Of a stretch of DNA of 64,000 nucleotides, positions 34,266 to 44,498 are shown piece by piece. The notes under the pieces are model-generated. The model worked only from the letters and a program-made list of their open reading frames with translations. It was not told the origin of the DNA and did not search any database. The first letter of the stretch is position 1. The number at the start of each line of letters is the position of its first letter. Source of the stretch: UBA5429 sp942493315 (lineage in GTDB: Bacteria; Bacteroidota; Bacteroidia; Bacteroidales; WCHB1-69); assembly GCA_942493315.1 (NCBI GenBank), contig OW818690.1, positions 3,286,001 through 3,350,000 on the forward strand. The letters are read 5' to 3'. A program made the translations under genes and the position numbers.

Positions 34266-34330
34266 TTAGGGAGACGACGTTCGACGTTAAACGTTCGACG
34301 TTCGACGTTCGACGTTAAACGTTCGACGTG
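34266..34330. repeat. Simple repeat of GACGTTCGACGTTAAAC-type units
   Basis: Short GACGTTC and GTTAAAC units alternate just after the receptor gene. Together with the VNTR at 34454 it fills most of the 282-bp gap to the next gene. Confidence 0.85.
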
Positions 34331-34453
34331 TGTTTTATTGTTTATTCATAAAACATTGTGGTACATCGTTTTACACCGTGGAACACTGTGATCAAAAAAA
34401 TGAAATTATAAGGAAATATGCAACTAATGTATTTTAAAATGAATAATGAATAA

Positions 34454-34494
34454 TTGAGCACATTGAGCATTCGAGAACACGAGCATTCGAGCAC
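34454..34494. repeat. VNTR of CGAGCATT-type units, locus 2
   Basis: The same GAGCATTCGAGCAC unit as at 26300, again ending directly before a TATTTTTG promoter box. Confidence 0.85.
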
Positions 34495-34503
34495 TTTTTT
34501 TTG

Positions 34504-34511
34504 TATTTTTG
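34504..34511 (+). promoter_or_regulatory. Promoter of lipoprotein-AsmA pair (-7 box TATTTTTG)
   Basis: TATTTTTG followed by CAGG, 34 bp before the ATG at 34546. Confidence 0.58.
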
Positions 34512-34545
34512 CAGGTTAAATAGATTCTAATTTAGAATATTCAGC

Positions 34546-34935
34546 ATGAAAAAAACAACAAAAAATATTGCATTATTTATTCTGATTACTTTGGTATTTA
34601 GTGCTTGTGTTGACCCCGTTACTTTTGATCCTAATCTATTGATTGGCAAGTGGTCACGCCCCTCTCCTTTTGCAACAACAGAAAATCCGGGAGATGAATA
34701 TTTTCGGTATGACACTAATAAAGCCGGAGCAACCTGGGATACTGCTGATGATGTAACCGAAGAGGAAGCTCAAACCTTTACCTGGGAAGTGACAGGCAGT
34801 CAATTGACACAAGTTCACACCATTGAAATGGGTGGTACTGTTACTAAAATATACACGCTTACAGAACTAACAACTCAAAGACTCTCCTACAAGGACGAGT
34901 TTGGCTCAACTTTCACCTACACCAAAGTGCAATAA
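34546..34935 (+). CDS. Lipocalin-like lipoprotein
   Basis: The 129-residue protein has a lipoprotein signal (LFILITLVFSAC) with the lipobox Cys at residue 21. The mature part starts with a GKWSRP motif typical of small lipocalin-like Bacteroidota lipoproteins. It continues with antiparallel strands (FTWEVTGSQLTQVHTIEMGGTVTKIYTLTELT). Ligand unknown. It is 20 bp upstream of the AsmA-like gene and probably co-transcribed with it. Confidence 0.72.
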   Translation: MKKTTKNIALFILITLVFSACVDPVTFDPNLLIGKWSRPSPFATTENPGDEYFRYDTNKAGATWDTADDVTEEEAQTFTWEVTGSQLTQVHTIEMGGTVTKIYTLTELTTQRLSYKDEFGSTFTYTKVQ

Positions 34936-34955
34936 ATTTCTAAAATTGATTAACT

Positions 34956-37943
34956 ATGAACCCCAAGATAAAGAAAACTTTAAAAATTACAGGTATATCG
35001 TTAGGAAGTTTATTGCTCCTTTTCATCATTGCTGTTCTAATTTTAATTTATTTAGTTTTTACTCCTGAAAAGATCACCCCAATTGTTAAAAAGCAACTCA
35101 AAAACTATATCACTGCTGAAACCAATCTCAAAAGTGTTGAGCTCACTTTTTTCTCCAGTTTTCCTAGTTTTGGTTTAAAAATTGATCAGTTGGAAGTTAA
35201 AAACATAGTTCCGGGTGCGCCCAATTCCATTTTTGTGCAATCTGAATCTGTTCAGTTAGCCTTGAATATCAGATCATTAATCAATGACAATAAACTGGAA
35301 ATCTCCGGAATTACAATCAATAATGGCGCTATAAATGCATTTTGTGACTCTTTGGGGCATGCCAACTATATGATCATGAAAGAGGATCCGGCTGATACTA
35401 CTTCTGAAGGTTTTGATTTGATCCGTTTAGATTATATCCATTTTAAGAATTGCGACATCCGATATGATGATGATGAAAGTGAGATCTATTTTAGTGCGAT
35501 CGATTTGAATGGAAAACTAAAAGATATGAGCATTGATGATCTGGCATTTAAAACAAATATGAATCTAAAAAGTAAGAATATATTTGTAGGAATGGGAGTT
35601 GATCCTTACTGGAACCATTTTCCTTTAAGTATTGAAATGGGTTTTGAATATCTTTTTGATTCAGGGGATATGTATGTACATGAATTAAAAGCTAAAAACA
35701 ACTCCAATCAGATCTATGTAGATGGAAAAATCGGAAATGACACCATTCATGATGGATTTCAATTTAATTTACTGTATAATGTTGAAACAGAATCTGTTGC
35801 TTCACTGATTCAGGTGATTCCACTCTTTTTCCAATCTTATTTTGAGGGAATCACGTTAGATGGTTATGGAAAGATCGATGGTAAAGTAGTTGGTGCATTC
35901 CATGACACTTCTATGCCTTTAATTACCGGCCATTTAATTTTAAAAGATGCCCATGCAGGTTATCAGGAAATGAAAAATGTTCCGCTCACAGCCTTGAATA
36001 CAGATATGGATTTGAATATTGATTTGAATACGGAAGAGAAAACCTTTATAAAAATCAATGCATTAAATTTCAACACCTTACAATCCGAATTTAAAGCAGA
36101 TGGATTGATAGATCAGGTTTTTCAAGATATAAGATTTGACGGAAACATCATTGCAACGGTTGATTTACCCACCATTTCAAAAGAATTTTTAGCCTCTACA
36201 GGTTATGATATTTTCGGGAAAATGGATCTAAACATCTATACCAAAGCCACTTTGGTTCAAATTGGGGAGCTGAATCTGGATAAAATCCGATTGAAAGGGG
36301 GAATGGTTTTACACGATTTTAAAGCTATTTCTGAAAAAGACACTATTTTCATGAGTACACCGAAAGCCAATGTTGCTATTGAACTCAACAAATCTACGCA
36401 GGGTAAAAAACGGGATTTCCTATATGCAGATATTTCCACTTCCAATTTAACCGGATATATGGGAAAAGAGGCCAATATGGAGCTATCTCATGCCAATATA
36501 ATTTTAAAAACCACTGACTTTACCGATTCCATAAAATCTTTACAAGTAAATTGTAATTACAATATTGGATCATTCAAGGGGTATTATCAAGGATCAGATG
36601 CTTCTGTCAGTTCATTAAACGGATCATTTTCGATTGATGAGCACAAGCAGTTGAATCGCAATCATTACGGAATTGTAGCCAATGCGAATCAATTAAAAAC
36701 CACTTTAATGGACAGTGCCGGAGTTTCTAAAGTGGTTGCGGATGCTATCCAGATTGATTACAACATAACTGAAAATTATGGCGTGAATAATCCTTTGTTA
36801 AAATGGATTCCTGTAGGAGCTATTACCATAAGAAAAGGGGTATTAGACACCTATTTGATTCCTGAAACTGTAAAACTGCCCATTTTCAGTTTCAAATCTG
36901 AAAACGACACCTACGAAATTATAGATAGTAAAATTTTGTTAGGAAAATCAGACTTTTCTTTAGTTGGAACTCTTTGGAATTTAGAACCTTATTTAAAAAA
37001 TGAGGGGATTTTAAAAGGGGACTTTACTTTTAAATCAGATGTAACAGATATCAACAGGATCATGGAGTTAACCTCATCAGATGCCGGAAGTGAAGAGGTA
37101 AATACAACTCCTACGCCTCGTAACGAAGGGGATCCATTTTTAGTACCTTTAAATGTTGATTTATCATTAAAAACCGAGATTAAAAAAGCGTATTATAATG
37201 ACAGTGAAATCAAAAATATCACTGGTGGTGTAGTTGTAAAAAACGGCAAATTGATTTTAGATGATCTCAAAGTTGACCTTCCGGGGAGTAGAGTGTTAAT
37301 CACTGCCATTTATAGAACTCCAAGAAAAAATCATTTGTATATTGGGTTGGATTATCACATGTTGAATGTTGAGATTGAACAACTTTTAGGCATGTTCCCT
37401 GATATTGACACCATTATGCCGATGTTAAAATCGTTTAAGGGGAAAGGGGAATTCCATTTTGTTGCAGAAAGTTATATGTTTTCCAATTATGATTTAAAAA
37501 AATCAACCATCCGGGGGGCAGCTGCCATTGCCGGCCAAGATTTGGTGTTGTTAGATGGAGAAACATTTACTGAAATATCCAAAACCTTGATGTTTAACAA
37601 GAAAACTCAAAACAAAGTGGATTCAATTGCTGCTGAATTTACCCTTTACAAAAACGAGATTGATGTGTATCCATTCTCTTTAAAGATGGATAAATATAGG
37701 GCTGTGATCAGTGGAAAACACAATCTGGATATGAATTTTATCTATCACATATCATTAGTTGAATCGCCTGTACCAGTAAAATTAGGGGTTGATGTTTCGG
37801 GTACTTTTGATGATTTAAAAATTCGATTAGCTGCTCCAAGATATGCGGAATTATACAGACCGGCTAGACAAGAAGCCATTGTAAGAGAGCAACTCAACCT
37901 GAAAAAATTGATTCGGGAAGCCTTAATGGGAACTGTTGAGTAG
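34956..37943 (+). CDS. AsmA-like family membrane protein
   Basis: The 995-residue protein has one N-terminal membrane anchor (residues about 12-34, ISLGSLLLLFIIAVLILIYL) and a large periplasmic part. AsmA features are the immediate post-membrane segment (VKKQLKNYITAETNLKSVELTFFSSFPSFGLKIDQLEV) and a C-terminal domain with repeated beta-taco-type strands (VDVSGTFDDLKIRLAAPRYAELYRPARQEA). AsmA/TamB-like proteins bridge the periplasm and are linked to phospholipid transport and outer-membrane assembly. The exact paralogue is not resolved. Confidence 0.85.
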   Translation: MNPKIKKTLKITGISLGSLLLLFIIAVLILIYLVFTPEKITPIVKKQLKNYITAETNLKSVELTFFSSFPSFGLKIDQLEVKNIVPGAPNSIFVQSESVQLALNIRSLINDNKLEISGITINNGAINAFCDSLGHANYMIMKEDPADTTSEGFDLIRLDYIHFKNCDIRYDDDESEIYFSAIDLNGKLKDMSIDDLAFKTNMNLKSKNIFVGMGVDPYWNHFPLSIEMGFEYLFDSGDMYVHELKAKNNSNQIYVDGKIGNDTIHDGFQFNLLYNVETESVASLIQVIPLFFQSYFEGITLDGYGKIDGKVVGAFHDTSMPLITGHLILKDAHAGYQEMKNVPLTALNTDMDLNIDLNTEEKTFIKINALNFNTLQSEFKADGLIDQVFQDIRFDGNIIATVDLPTISKEFLASTGYDIFGKMDLNIYTKATLVQIGELNLDKIRLKGGMVLHDFKAISEKDTIFMSTPKANVAIELNKSTQGKKRDFLYADISTSNLTGYMGKEANMELSHANIILKTTDFTDSIKSLQVNCNYNIGSFKGYYQGSDASVSSLNGSFSIDEHKQLNRNHYGIVANANQLKTTLMDSAGVSKVVADAIQIDYNITENYGVNNPLLKWIPVGAITIRKGVLDTYLIPETVKLPIFSFKSENDTYEIIDSKILLGKSDFSLVGTLWNLEPYLKNEGILKGDFTFKSDVTDINRIMELTSSDAGSEEVNTTPTPRNEGDPFLVPLNVDLSLKTEIKKAYYNDSEIKNITGGVVVKNGKLILDDLKVDLPGSRVLITAIYRTPRKNHLYIGLDYHMLNVEIEQLLGMFPDIDTIMPMLKSFKGKGEFHFVAESYMFSNYDLKKSTIRGAAAIAGQDLVLLDGETFTEISKTLMFNKKTQNKVDSIAAEFTLYKNEIDVYPFSLKMDKYRAVISGKHNLDMNFIYHISLVESPVPVKLGVDVSGTFDDLKIRLAAPRYAELYRPARQEAIVREQLNLKKLIREALMGTVE

Positions 37944-37987
37944 CTAATGTGGTAATAAGCTAATATGCTAATGTTCTGATGGGTGGA

Positions 37988-40840
37988 TTATATATATTTT
38001 GTCAGCAATTCAATCAGAAGATCCTTTTTGATAGGTTTCATCAAGTAGTCTGTAAAGCCATTTTCATTGATCAGATCTTCGTATCCGGTTTTCAGAAATG
38101 CAGATTGTGCAATAATTGGAATGGTTTTATTGGTTTTTCTAATTTCAGTAGTAGCTTCAATTCCACTCATTTCCGGCATTTTTATATCCATTAAAACAAG
38201 TGCAATCTCCTTATGTGATTCTAAAAGACGAATAGCTTCCAATCCTGTTTTGGCATGAAAAGTTTGATATCCCAATCTTGTCAAAACAATATTTAAAAAT
38301 TGATAATTATCATCTTCATCTTCCGCAATAAGAATAGTTTGATTATTAACATTTTCCATTTTTTCTGATTTTGTTTCAGCTTTAGTTGCTACAGGTTCAT
38401 CGTTTGTAATATAAGGTAAAAGAACATAAAAACTACTCCCCTTTCCTACTTCACTTTCTGCCCAAATTTTACCCCCCATTAGATCCACATAAGCACTTGA
38501 AATAGACAAACCTAAGCCTGATCCTTCATGTCCACGGGTATAACTATTATCAGATTGGATAAAACGATCAAAAATAGCTTCAATTTTATCAGATGGGATT
38601 CCTCTACCGCTATCAGAAATTGTAAACAAAACACCTTCAGGAGACTGGTTTATATCGATTTTAATATAACCGGAATCAGTAAATTTAATAGCATTTTTTA
38701 TAAGATTGGTTAAAATCCCATTGAGTTTATTTTTATCGGATACCAGATTTAATTCTGTATATTTGTTTTGAAATTCGGGGATCAATTGCAAATTTTTGGT
38801 ATCTGTTTGTGGTTTAAAAAACCGATAAAGATCATTTAATAAATCAATTACATCAACATGTTCCGGTTCTAATTTTGAGAATCCGGCTTCAATTTTTGAC
38901 ATTTCAATAATATCATTAATGGTTTCGAGTAATCTTATTCCACTTTTATTAATGATATCAATATAATCGTTACGTTCTTTGGAAGTAATAGAGTCATCCT
39001 TAATAAGTTCTAAAAACCCTAAAATGCCATTCAATGGTGTTCTAATTTCATGACTCATATTTGCCAGAAAATGGGATTTTATTTGATTACTCTCTTCTGC
39101 TTTATTTTTAGCAATAAGAAGATCTTCATAAATCTGTTTTTTCTCTGTTATATCTTCTTTTACCGCAACATAGTGTGTAATTTCATTTTTATTATTTTTA
39201 ATGGGGGAAATGGTTGCAGACTCCCAATATGTAGACCCATCTTTTTTAATATTCAAAAATTCACCGGACCAGACATTTCCATTGGCAATAGTTTTCCACA
39301 TCTCTGAATATTCTTCATTTGAAGTATTTCCAGATTTCAAAATTCGGGGGTTTTTCCCTACCACTTCCTGATAGGAATATCCTGTTATTTCAGTAAACTT
39401 CGGATTTACATATTCCACATTTCCATTTACATCTGAAATAACTATACTCGCCGGACTCTGTTCAACCGCTCTAAATAGTTTATTTATAAGAATTTCATTA
39501 TCTTTTTTAGCAGACAAATCGTGTACAAAAACCAAATGAGCATCCTTTGATTTGTATTTAAAAGGGGAAGCAATTGTTTCAACAGTAATTCTGGATCCAT
39601 CTAATTTTACAAATTCTTCTTCTAATGGAGGTGCATTTTTACCTGTTTTCTTTTGATATTGAATTCTTTCTTCCACCACTTCATGATACTCCCTTGCAAT
39701 TCTTTCAAAAACCGAAGTTCCAATCAATTCGTTGGTATTTTTGGCTTTTATCATTTTAGCAAAAGTGGGATTTACAAATTCAAATATTCCATTGGTTTGA
39801 ACGAAAATTCCATCAGGTGCAAAATCTAAAATAGTTCTAAGATTTAATTCATTTTCAGACAATGCATTTTCATTTTTTTTATCTTTAGAAATATCTTTAA
39901 CCATACCTATAACGCGAACCGGCATATCATGTTTATCAAAAAAATATTGTCCGGAGAAATATACCCAATACTCCTGAGTGTCGTCCGGTAAAACTTTGAT
40001 TTCAATTTGAAAAGGTTTTCTATCTCGGATCGCTTTATCCATTTTTTGTTTTAAGGGATCTAAAAAATCTTTATGAACATATTGATCTAAATGTTCATAT
40101 ATACCTCCCGTTATGTTCATTACTTTTTTTAAAAGTGGATCATTCCAATTGGACCAGGTGATCTCTTTCGTTATTAAATCTCTATCAAAAAAGATAATAT
40201 GGGAGGCCTCCATGGCCAAATTGAGTTTTTCATTGTATTGAAAGAGTTCATTTGATACACGATCTCTTCTCGTTCTGTATTTTAATAGAAAAATGAGCAA
40301 AGTTGAAGCTATCGGAAATATTATAATCGTTTGAAGAGTAATATTATAAAATATATTTAATGAAAATTCTCCAACAAAAAAATAAATCACAACAGTCATT
40401 ATTACATGTGTTAATAATCCAAAAAGGTAAGCTTGCAATATTGAAATTTTATCTAATCTGTGATACCAGAAATGCCGAACTACTAATCCAAAACCACCTG
40501 TTACTATTATAATGGCAACTCCAGTCCAAATGGAAGCACCACCTTCATAAATACGATAAAAAACAGTAATAACAATAGCAATTATTGTTGGAATAAATCC
40601 CAAATAGAGCCCACTAACAGATAACAGTACAGATCTTGAATCGATCATTAATTCGGGATCCACCCTATAGGAAGTCATCATAATCGCAATACCCAATAAT
40701 CCAATCAAAAAACCGACCAGTATTTTAATCAATATTGATTTTGCTAAAACTTTGTTTTGCGTTAAAAGATCAAAAATAACAACCAAAGCGATCAATACGG
40801 CTGTATTTTGAAACAAAGATTTGAGAGTATTTAAGTCCAT
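37988..40840 (-). CDS. Hybrid sensor histidine kinase (5TMR_LYT-PAS-PAS-PAS-HisKA-HATPase-REC)
   Basis: The 950-residue kinase starts with a LytS/YhcK-type 5TMR_LYT multi-helix membrane domain (about 1-190, including YRVDPELMIDSRSVLLSVSGLYLG). Three PAS domains follow (about 205-330, 335-455, 460-580), the last with GNVEYVNPKFTEITGYS. The phospho-acceptor His is in HFLANMSHEIRTPLNG near residue 597. The ATPase has N, G1 and G2 boxes (NLIKNAIKF, DSGRGIPSDKI, GSGLGLSI). A C-terminal receiver (about 830-950) has its Asp in LMDIKMPEMSG near 883 and Lys in MKPIKK. It lies 21 bp downstream of the hexosaminidase gene in the same direction, so the two may share a transcript. The signal is unknown. 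Confidence 0.93.
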   Translation of the reverse strand: MDLNTLKSLFQNTAVLIALVVIFDLLTQNKVLAKSILIKILVGFLIGLLGIAIMMTSYRVDPELMIDSRSVLLSVSGLYLGFIPTIIAIVITVFYRIYEGGASIWTGVAIIIVTGGFGLVVRHFWYHRLDKISILQAYLFGLLTHVIMTVVIYFFVGEFSLNIFYNITLQTIIIFPIASTLLIFLLKYRTRRDRVSNELFQYNEKLNLAMEASHIIFFDRDLITKEITWSNWNDPLLKKVMNITGGIYEHLDQYVHKDFLDPLKQKMDKAIRDRKPFQIEIKVLPDDTQEYWVYFSGQYFFDKHDMPVRVIGMVKDISKDKKNENALSENELNLRTILDFAPDGIFVQTNGIFEFVNPTFAKMIKAKNTNELIGTSVFERIAREYHEVVEERIQYQKKTGKNAPPLEEEFVKLDGSRITVETIASPFKYKSKDAHLVFVHDLSAKKDNEILINKLFRAVEQSPASIVISDVNGNVEYVNPKFTEITGYSYQEVVGKNPRILKSGNTSNEEYSEMWKTIANGNVWSGEFLNIKKDGSTYWESATISPIKNNKNEITHYVAVKEDITEKKQIYEDLLIAKNKAEESNQIKSHFLANMSHEIRTPLNGILGFLELIKDDSITSKERNDYIDIINKSGIRLLETINDIIEMSKIEAGFSKLEPEHVDVIDLLNDLYRFFKPQTDTKNLQLIPEFQNKYTELNLVSDKNKLNGILTNLIKNAIKFTDSGYIKIDINQSPEGVLFTISDSGRGIPSDKIEAIFDRFIQSDNSYTRGHEGSGLGLSISSAYVDLMGGKIWAESEVGKGSSFYVLLPYITNDEPVATKAETKSEKMENVNNQTILIAEDEDDNYQFLNIVLTRLGYQTFHAKTGLEAIRLLESHKEIALVLMDIKMPEMSGIEATTEIRKTNKTIPIIAQSAFLKTGYEDLINENGFTDYLMKPIKKDLLIELLTKYI

Positions 40841-40861
40841 GATCTTACCTTTAAAAAGTTA

Positions 40862-43072
40862 TTAATTTACAATTATCTCATTACAAAATAGATGAGCATC
40901 ATTTCCGGCTCCTTGCGCATTTTCCGGAATTTTTCCTATTGATTTGGCTACGATTCTAACAAAACGCACTGTTTTACTTGTATTAAATTCAACATTTTGA
41001 ATCCCTTTAGTTGCTTGTCCATTTGAATTAACATCCTTCTTTTCAATTAAAATCCAATCTTTCCCATTATCAGAAACATAACATTCAACATAGAGAGGAC
41101 CATAGATCCAGGAATCGGGAGCATTATAAAACTGCATTTTTACATTTCTTATGTTGGTAGGTTTTAACAGATCAATACTCACATCCATATCTTTACCCAA
41201 AGTTCCCACCCAACGATTCCAGGCACTCTCTTTGGCAACAATACCATCAGTCAATGCAAATTTATGACCTCCTGAATATCCGGGATTAACGTGATCCATT
41301 TGATACGGTTTTCCTGTTGCTATGTGCAATTTAAAATTTTCAGAATAGAGGGGAGAAAATGAGTTTCCTGATTTGAAGGCCTGTGCTTTCAAAGTTAGAT
41401 TTTTCATAAGAATAATAGGCCCATTATATTTCGGAGAATTGATGGTTGGATTTTCCCCATCCAGCGTATATCTGATTTCACAATCCTTACATTCTGTTGT
41501 TAAAGATATTTGAGGTTTATTCAAATCGTAAATCCAACCTGTTGTAGCTTTAATAGAATAGTGACTTTTTGAATAGTTTATATTCAAATAATCAAGTCTT
41601 TGAAAATGAAATGATAATCTTTCTAAGAAATCAGCATAATTTTTGGATTTGAGAGGAGACCACGCCACTTCTGCTACAGCTATGGCTCTAGGATAAGCCA
41701 TATATTCAGCATGTTCGGGAGTTGCAATATACTCTGTCCAAAGATTTCCTTGAACACCTAAGATATATTTCTCTAAATGGGCAGGAATAGCTGCAGGAAT
41801 GGGATTATAATCATACACTCGATTCAAAGGCAAAAACCCTCCGATTGATACGGGCTCACTTTCAGGAACTCCTTGATAATAATCGAGATACATATTGGAA
41901 TTGGGAGTCATAATCGCATAATGGTGTGCATTAACTGCATGGATTGCACCCTCTTCACCTCTCCAGGACATAATGATTACATCTTCAGGGATTCCACCTT
42001 CTAAAACCTCATCCCACCCGATCACTTTTTTTCCGTGAGCTTCAATAAAACGGGACATTCTGTTTACAAAATAGGTTTGCAGCTCATTTTCATCTTTCAA
42101 TCCCTCTTTTTTAATTCTGGATTGACATTTTGGACACTCTTTCCAACGGGTTTTCGGACACTCATCACCTCCAATATGGATATAGGGTGAATATGGAAAC
42201 ATTGCGATCACTTCAGTTAATACATTTTCCAAAAAAGTAAAAGTTTCATCATTGCTACAAAAAACGTCATCAAAAACGCCCCATGTTGTAGCCACCTGAT
42301 GAGGACCTCCGGTACAAGAAAGTTCAGGATAAGCAGTGATGGCTGCTCTGGCATGACCGGGCATCTCAATTTCAGGTACTATGGTGATAAATTTTGATTT
42401 AGCATACTCAACAATCTCTTTCACTTCATCTTGAGTATAATAGCCTCCATAAGGTTTTCCATCATATCCCAATCCGGAATTGTAATGTCCAATCCAAGTC
42501 TCTTTTCGTTTCGAACCAATCTCATGAAGTTTTGGGTATTTTTTGATTTCAATTCGCCACCCTTGGTCATCAGTTAAATGCCAATGAAAATAGTTCAATT
42601 TATGGATCGCCATTAAATCTATATATTTTTTGATAAAGTCAACTGGGAAATAGTGTCTGCTTACATCCAAATGCAAACCTCTGTAGGGAAATCTTGGATA
42701 ATCGACAATCTCACAACAAGGAATTGAAACTTCAGCATTACTATTAAAATCTTTTTTATATACATCAGGGGGCATCAATTGCAAAATAGTCTGTATGGCA
42801 TAGAAAAAACCAACGTCACTTGTAGCTTTAACTTCTAATCTACTCTTTTCAATTCGAATTTTGTACCCTTCACTACCTAACAATGAATCACTTACTAGAT
42901 CAAATGTTTGAGAATTAGTGTTTTCCATATTTAGGAGGGAGCCTAAATTAGTCAGAAAAACGCCCTCTTTTTCAATCAATGAAACAGGTTTTGGGATGAT
43001 ATTATACGAATTTTGAGCAAAAAGAACAGCACAAAAAAGGAGAAATGAGGTGGTTACGAATATCTTCTTCAT
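40862..43072 (-). CDS. Beta-N-acetylhexosaminidase, GH20
   Basis: The 736-residue exported enzyme (signal peptide IFVTTSFLLFCAVLFAQ) removes terminal GlcNAc or GalNAc from glycans. The chitobiase-like N-terminal domain spans about 20-130. The GH20 barrel contains the catalytic HIGGDECPKTRWKECP with the Asp-Glu pair near residue 304. A CHB_HEX_C-like domain follows (about 505-575, IRYTLDGENPTINSPKYNGPI), then a discoidin/F5-8C carbohydrate-binding domain (about 590-736). The ATG at 43072 is chosen over one 9 bp upstream because the expected transcription start is just beside the upstream one; this is uncertain. It diverges from the phosphohexomutase gene. Confidence 0.94.
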   Translation of the reverse strand: MKKIFVTTSFLLFCAVLFAQNSYNIIPKPVSLIEKEGVFLTNLGSLLNMENTNSQTFDLVSDSLLGSEGYKIRIEKSRLEVKATSDVGFFYAIQTILQLMPPDVYKKDFNSNAEVSIPCCEIVDYPRFPYRGLHLDVSRHYFPVDFIKKYIDLMAIHKLNYFHWHLTDDQGWRIEIKKYPKLHEIGSKRKETWIGHYNSGLGYDGKPYGGYYTQDEVKEIVEYAKSKFITIVPEIEMPGHARAAITAYPELSCTGGPHQVATTWGVFDDVFCSNDETFTFLENVLTEVIAMFPYSPYIHIGGDECPKTRWKECPKCQSRIKKEGLKDENELQTYFVNRMSRFIEAHGKKVIGWDEVLEGGIPEDVIIMSWRGEEGAIHAVNAHHYAIMTPNSNMYLDYYQGVPESEPVSIGGFLPLNRVYDYNPIPAAIPAHLEKYILGVQGNLWTEYIATPEHAEYMAYPRAIAVAEVAWSPLKSKNYADFLERLSFHFQRLDYLNINYSKSHYSIKATTGWIYDLNKPQISLTTECKDCEIRYTLDGENPTINSPKYNGPIILMKNLTLKAQAFKSGNSFSPLYSENFKLHIATGKPYQMDHVNPGYSGGHKFALTDGIVAKESAWNRWVGTLGKDMDVSIDLLKPTNIRNVKMQFYNAPDSWIYGPLYVECYVSDNGKDWILIEKKDVNSNGQATKGIQNVEFNTSKTVRFVRIVAKSIGKIPENAQGAGNDAHLFCNEIIVN

Positions 43073-43091
43073 AGAAATCATTATTAAAGTG

Positions 43092-43099
43092 CAAATATA
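43092..43099 (-). promoter_or_regulatory. Promoter of GH20 gene (-7 box TATATTTG, minus strand)
   Basis: TATATTTG on the minus strand, 19 bp before the chosen ATG and 13 bp from the oppositely oriented box at 43113. Confidence 0.58.
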
Positions 43100-43112
43100 A
43101 TGATATTTCCCC

Positions 43113-43120
43113 TATTTTTG
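43113..43120 (+). promoter_or_regulatory. Promoter of phosphohexomutase gene (-7 box TATTTTTG)
   Basis: TATTTTTG lies only 14 bp before the ATG at 43135, leaving a leader of under 10 nt. Confidence 0.58.
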
Positions 43121-43134
43121 CAAAAAAAAAGGAT

Positions 43135-44487
43135 ATGAGTGCATTTAAAGCTTACGATTTCAGAGGAATTTTTAATCAGGATTTTGATTTAGATACCATT
43201 TATAAATTTGGATATTTTTTACCTAAACTTTTAAAAACAGATAAAATATTGGTTGGCAGAGATATGAGAGTTTCCACACCTCAGATATTTGATGCCTTAA
43301 AAGAAGGGATCACTGATTCCGGTGCAGATGTATACGATATGGGTCTAACAACTACTCCCATGGTCTATTATTTTACTGCCAAACACCATTTTGATGGCTC
43401 AGTCATGATCACAGCATCCCATAATCCCAAAGAGTACAACGGACTCAAAGTATCGAGAAAAAATGCGCTACCTTGTGGTTATGATTCAGGATTAAAAGAG
43501 CTTGAGGAGATGATTCAACATGATTCGGTCCATCCTGATCCATCCAAAAAAGGTAAAATTATTGATTATCCTGTTATGGATGAATATCTTAGTTTTATAG
43601 AACATTACCAATCTGATATTTCCAATTTGAACATAGCCATAGATTGTTCCAACGGAATGGGAGCTATTCTGGTACATTCCGTTTTTGGAGAACAGCCCCA
43701 TTATATTTTTGATCAATTAGATGGAAACTTTCCCAACCATGAAGCGAATCCATTAGAAGCTGAAAATCTAATCGACTTACAGAAATTGGTGCACCAAACA
43801 AAAGCAGATATTGGAGTTATTTTTGATGGAGATGCCGACCGGGTAATGTTTGTAGATGAAAATGGAACATTTATTCCACCGGATCTTATGATTGCTGTAA
43901 TGGGACACTACTTTCAAAAACAAAATGAGTATGCTAACGGAGGGTTGTTTATCCAGGACATCAGAACTTCAAAGTCTGTAGCTGAATACTTAGAACCGAT
44001 GGGTTTTAAACCCTATATCTGGAGAGTCGGGAGAGCTTATGCAGCCTTAAAATTGAGGGAAATAGACGGTATTTTTGGTGGAGAATTTGCCGGACATTAC
44101 TATATGAAAGAGTTTTACTATTCCGATTCGGCTATGGTAGCAGCACTCATCATTCTTAATGTGATCAGTGACATGAAGAAAAACGGAATCTCTGTTTCAG
44201 AATTGATTCAATCGATAAAAGCATACTCTAATTCGGGTGAAATCAACTTTAAGATCTCTCAAAAAGGGGAAGCTATGGAAGCACTAAAAAACCATTTTAT
44301 GGATCTGGAAAAGTGCACACAATTCATGGATTTTGATGGCTATCGAATTGAATTTCAAGATTGGTGGTTTAATGTACGGCCATCCAATACTGAACCCTAT
44401 TTAAGATTGTTAATGGAAGCCAAAACGCAACAATTATTAGATCAAAAAATGACTGAAGCAACTAAAATCTTAAACCAATTTCAATAA
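43135..44487 (+). CDS. Phosphomannomutase/phosphoglucomutase
   Basis: The 450-residue alpha-D-phosphohexomutase interconverts hexose-1-P and hexose-6-P for nucleotide-sugar supply. All four active-site loops are present: phosphoserine S95 in ITASHNPKEYNG, metal-binding DGDADR from residue 231, the sugar-binding GGEFAGHYY loop near 320 (GEMSGH in other members), and the phosphate-binding RPSNTEPYLRL near 417. Length is typical of ManB-type enzymes. The ProXp-like gene follows after 11 bp and is probably co-transcribed. Confidence 0.94.
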   Translation: MSAFKAYDFRGIFNQDFDLDTIYKFGYFLPKLLKTDKILVGRDMRVSTPQIFDALKEGITDSGADVYDMGLTTTPMVYYFTAKHHFDGSVMITASHNPKEYNGLKVSRKNALPCGYDSGLKELEEMIQHDSVHPDPSKKGKIIDYPVMDEYLSFIEHYQSDISNLNIAIDCSNGMGAILVHSVFGEQPHYIFDQLDGNFPNHEANPLEAENLIDLQKLVHQTKADIGVIFDGDADRVMFVDENGTFIPPDLMIAVMGHYFQKQNEYANGGLFIQDIRTSKSVAEYLEPMGFKPYIWRVGRAYAALKLREIDGIFGGEFAGHYYMKEFYYSDSAMVAALIILNVISDMKKNGISVSELIQSIKAYSNSGEINFKISQKGEAMEALKNHFMDLEKCTQFMDFDGYRIEFQDWWFNVRPSNTEPYLRLLMEAKTQQLLDQKMTEATKILNQFQ

Positions 44488-44498
44488 TATTTACTTAC

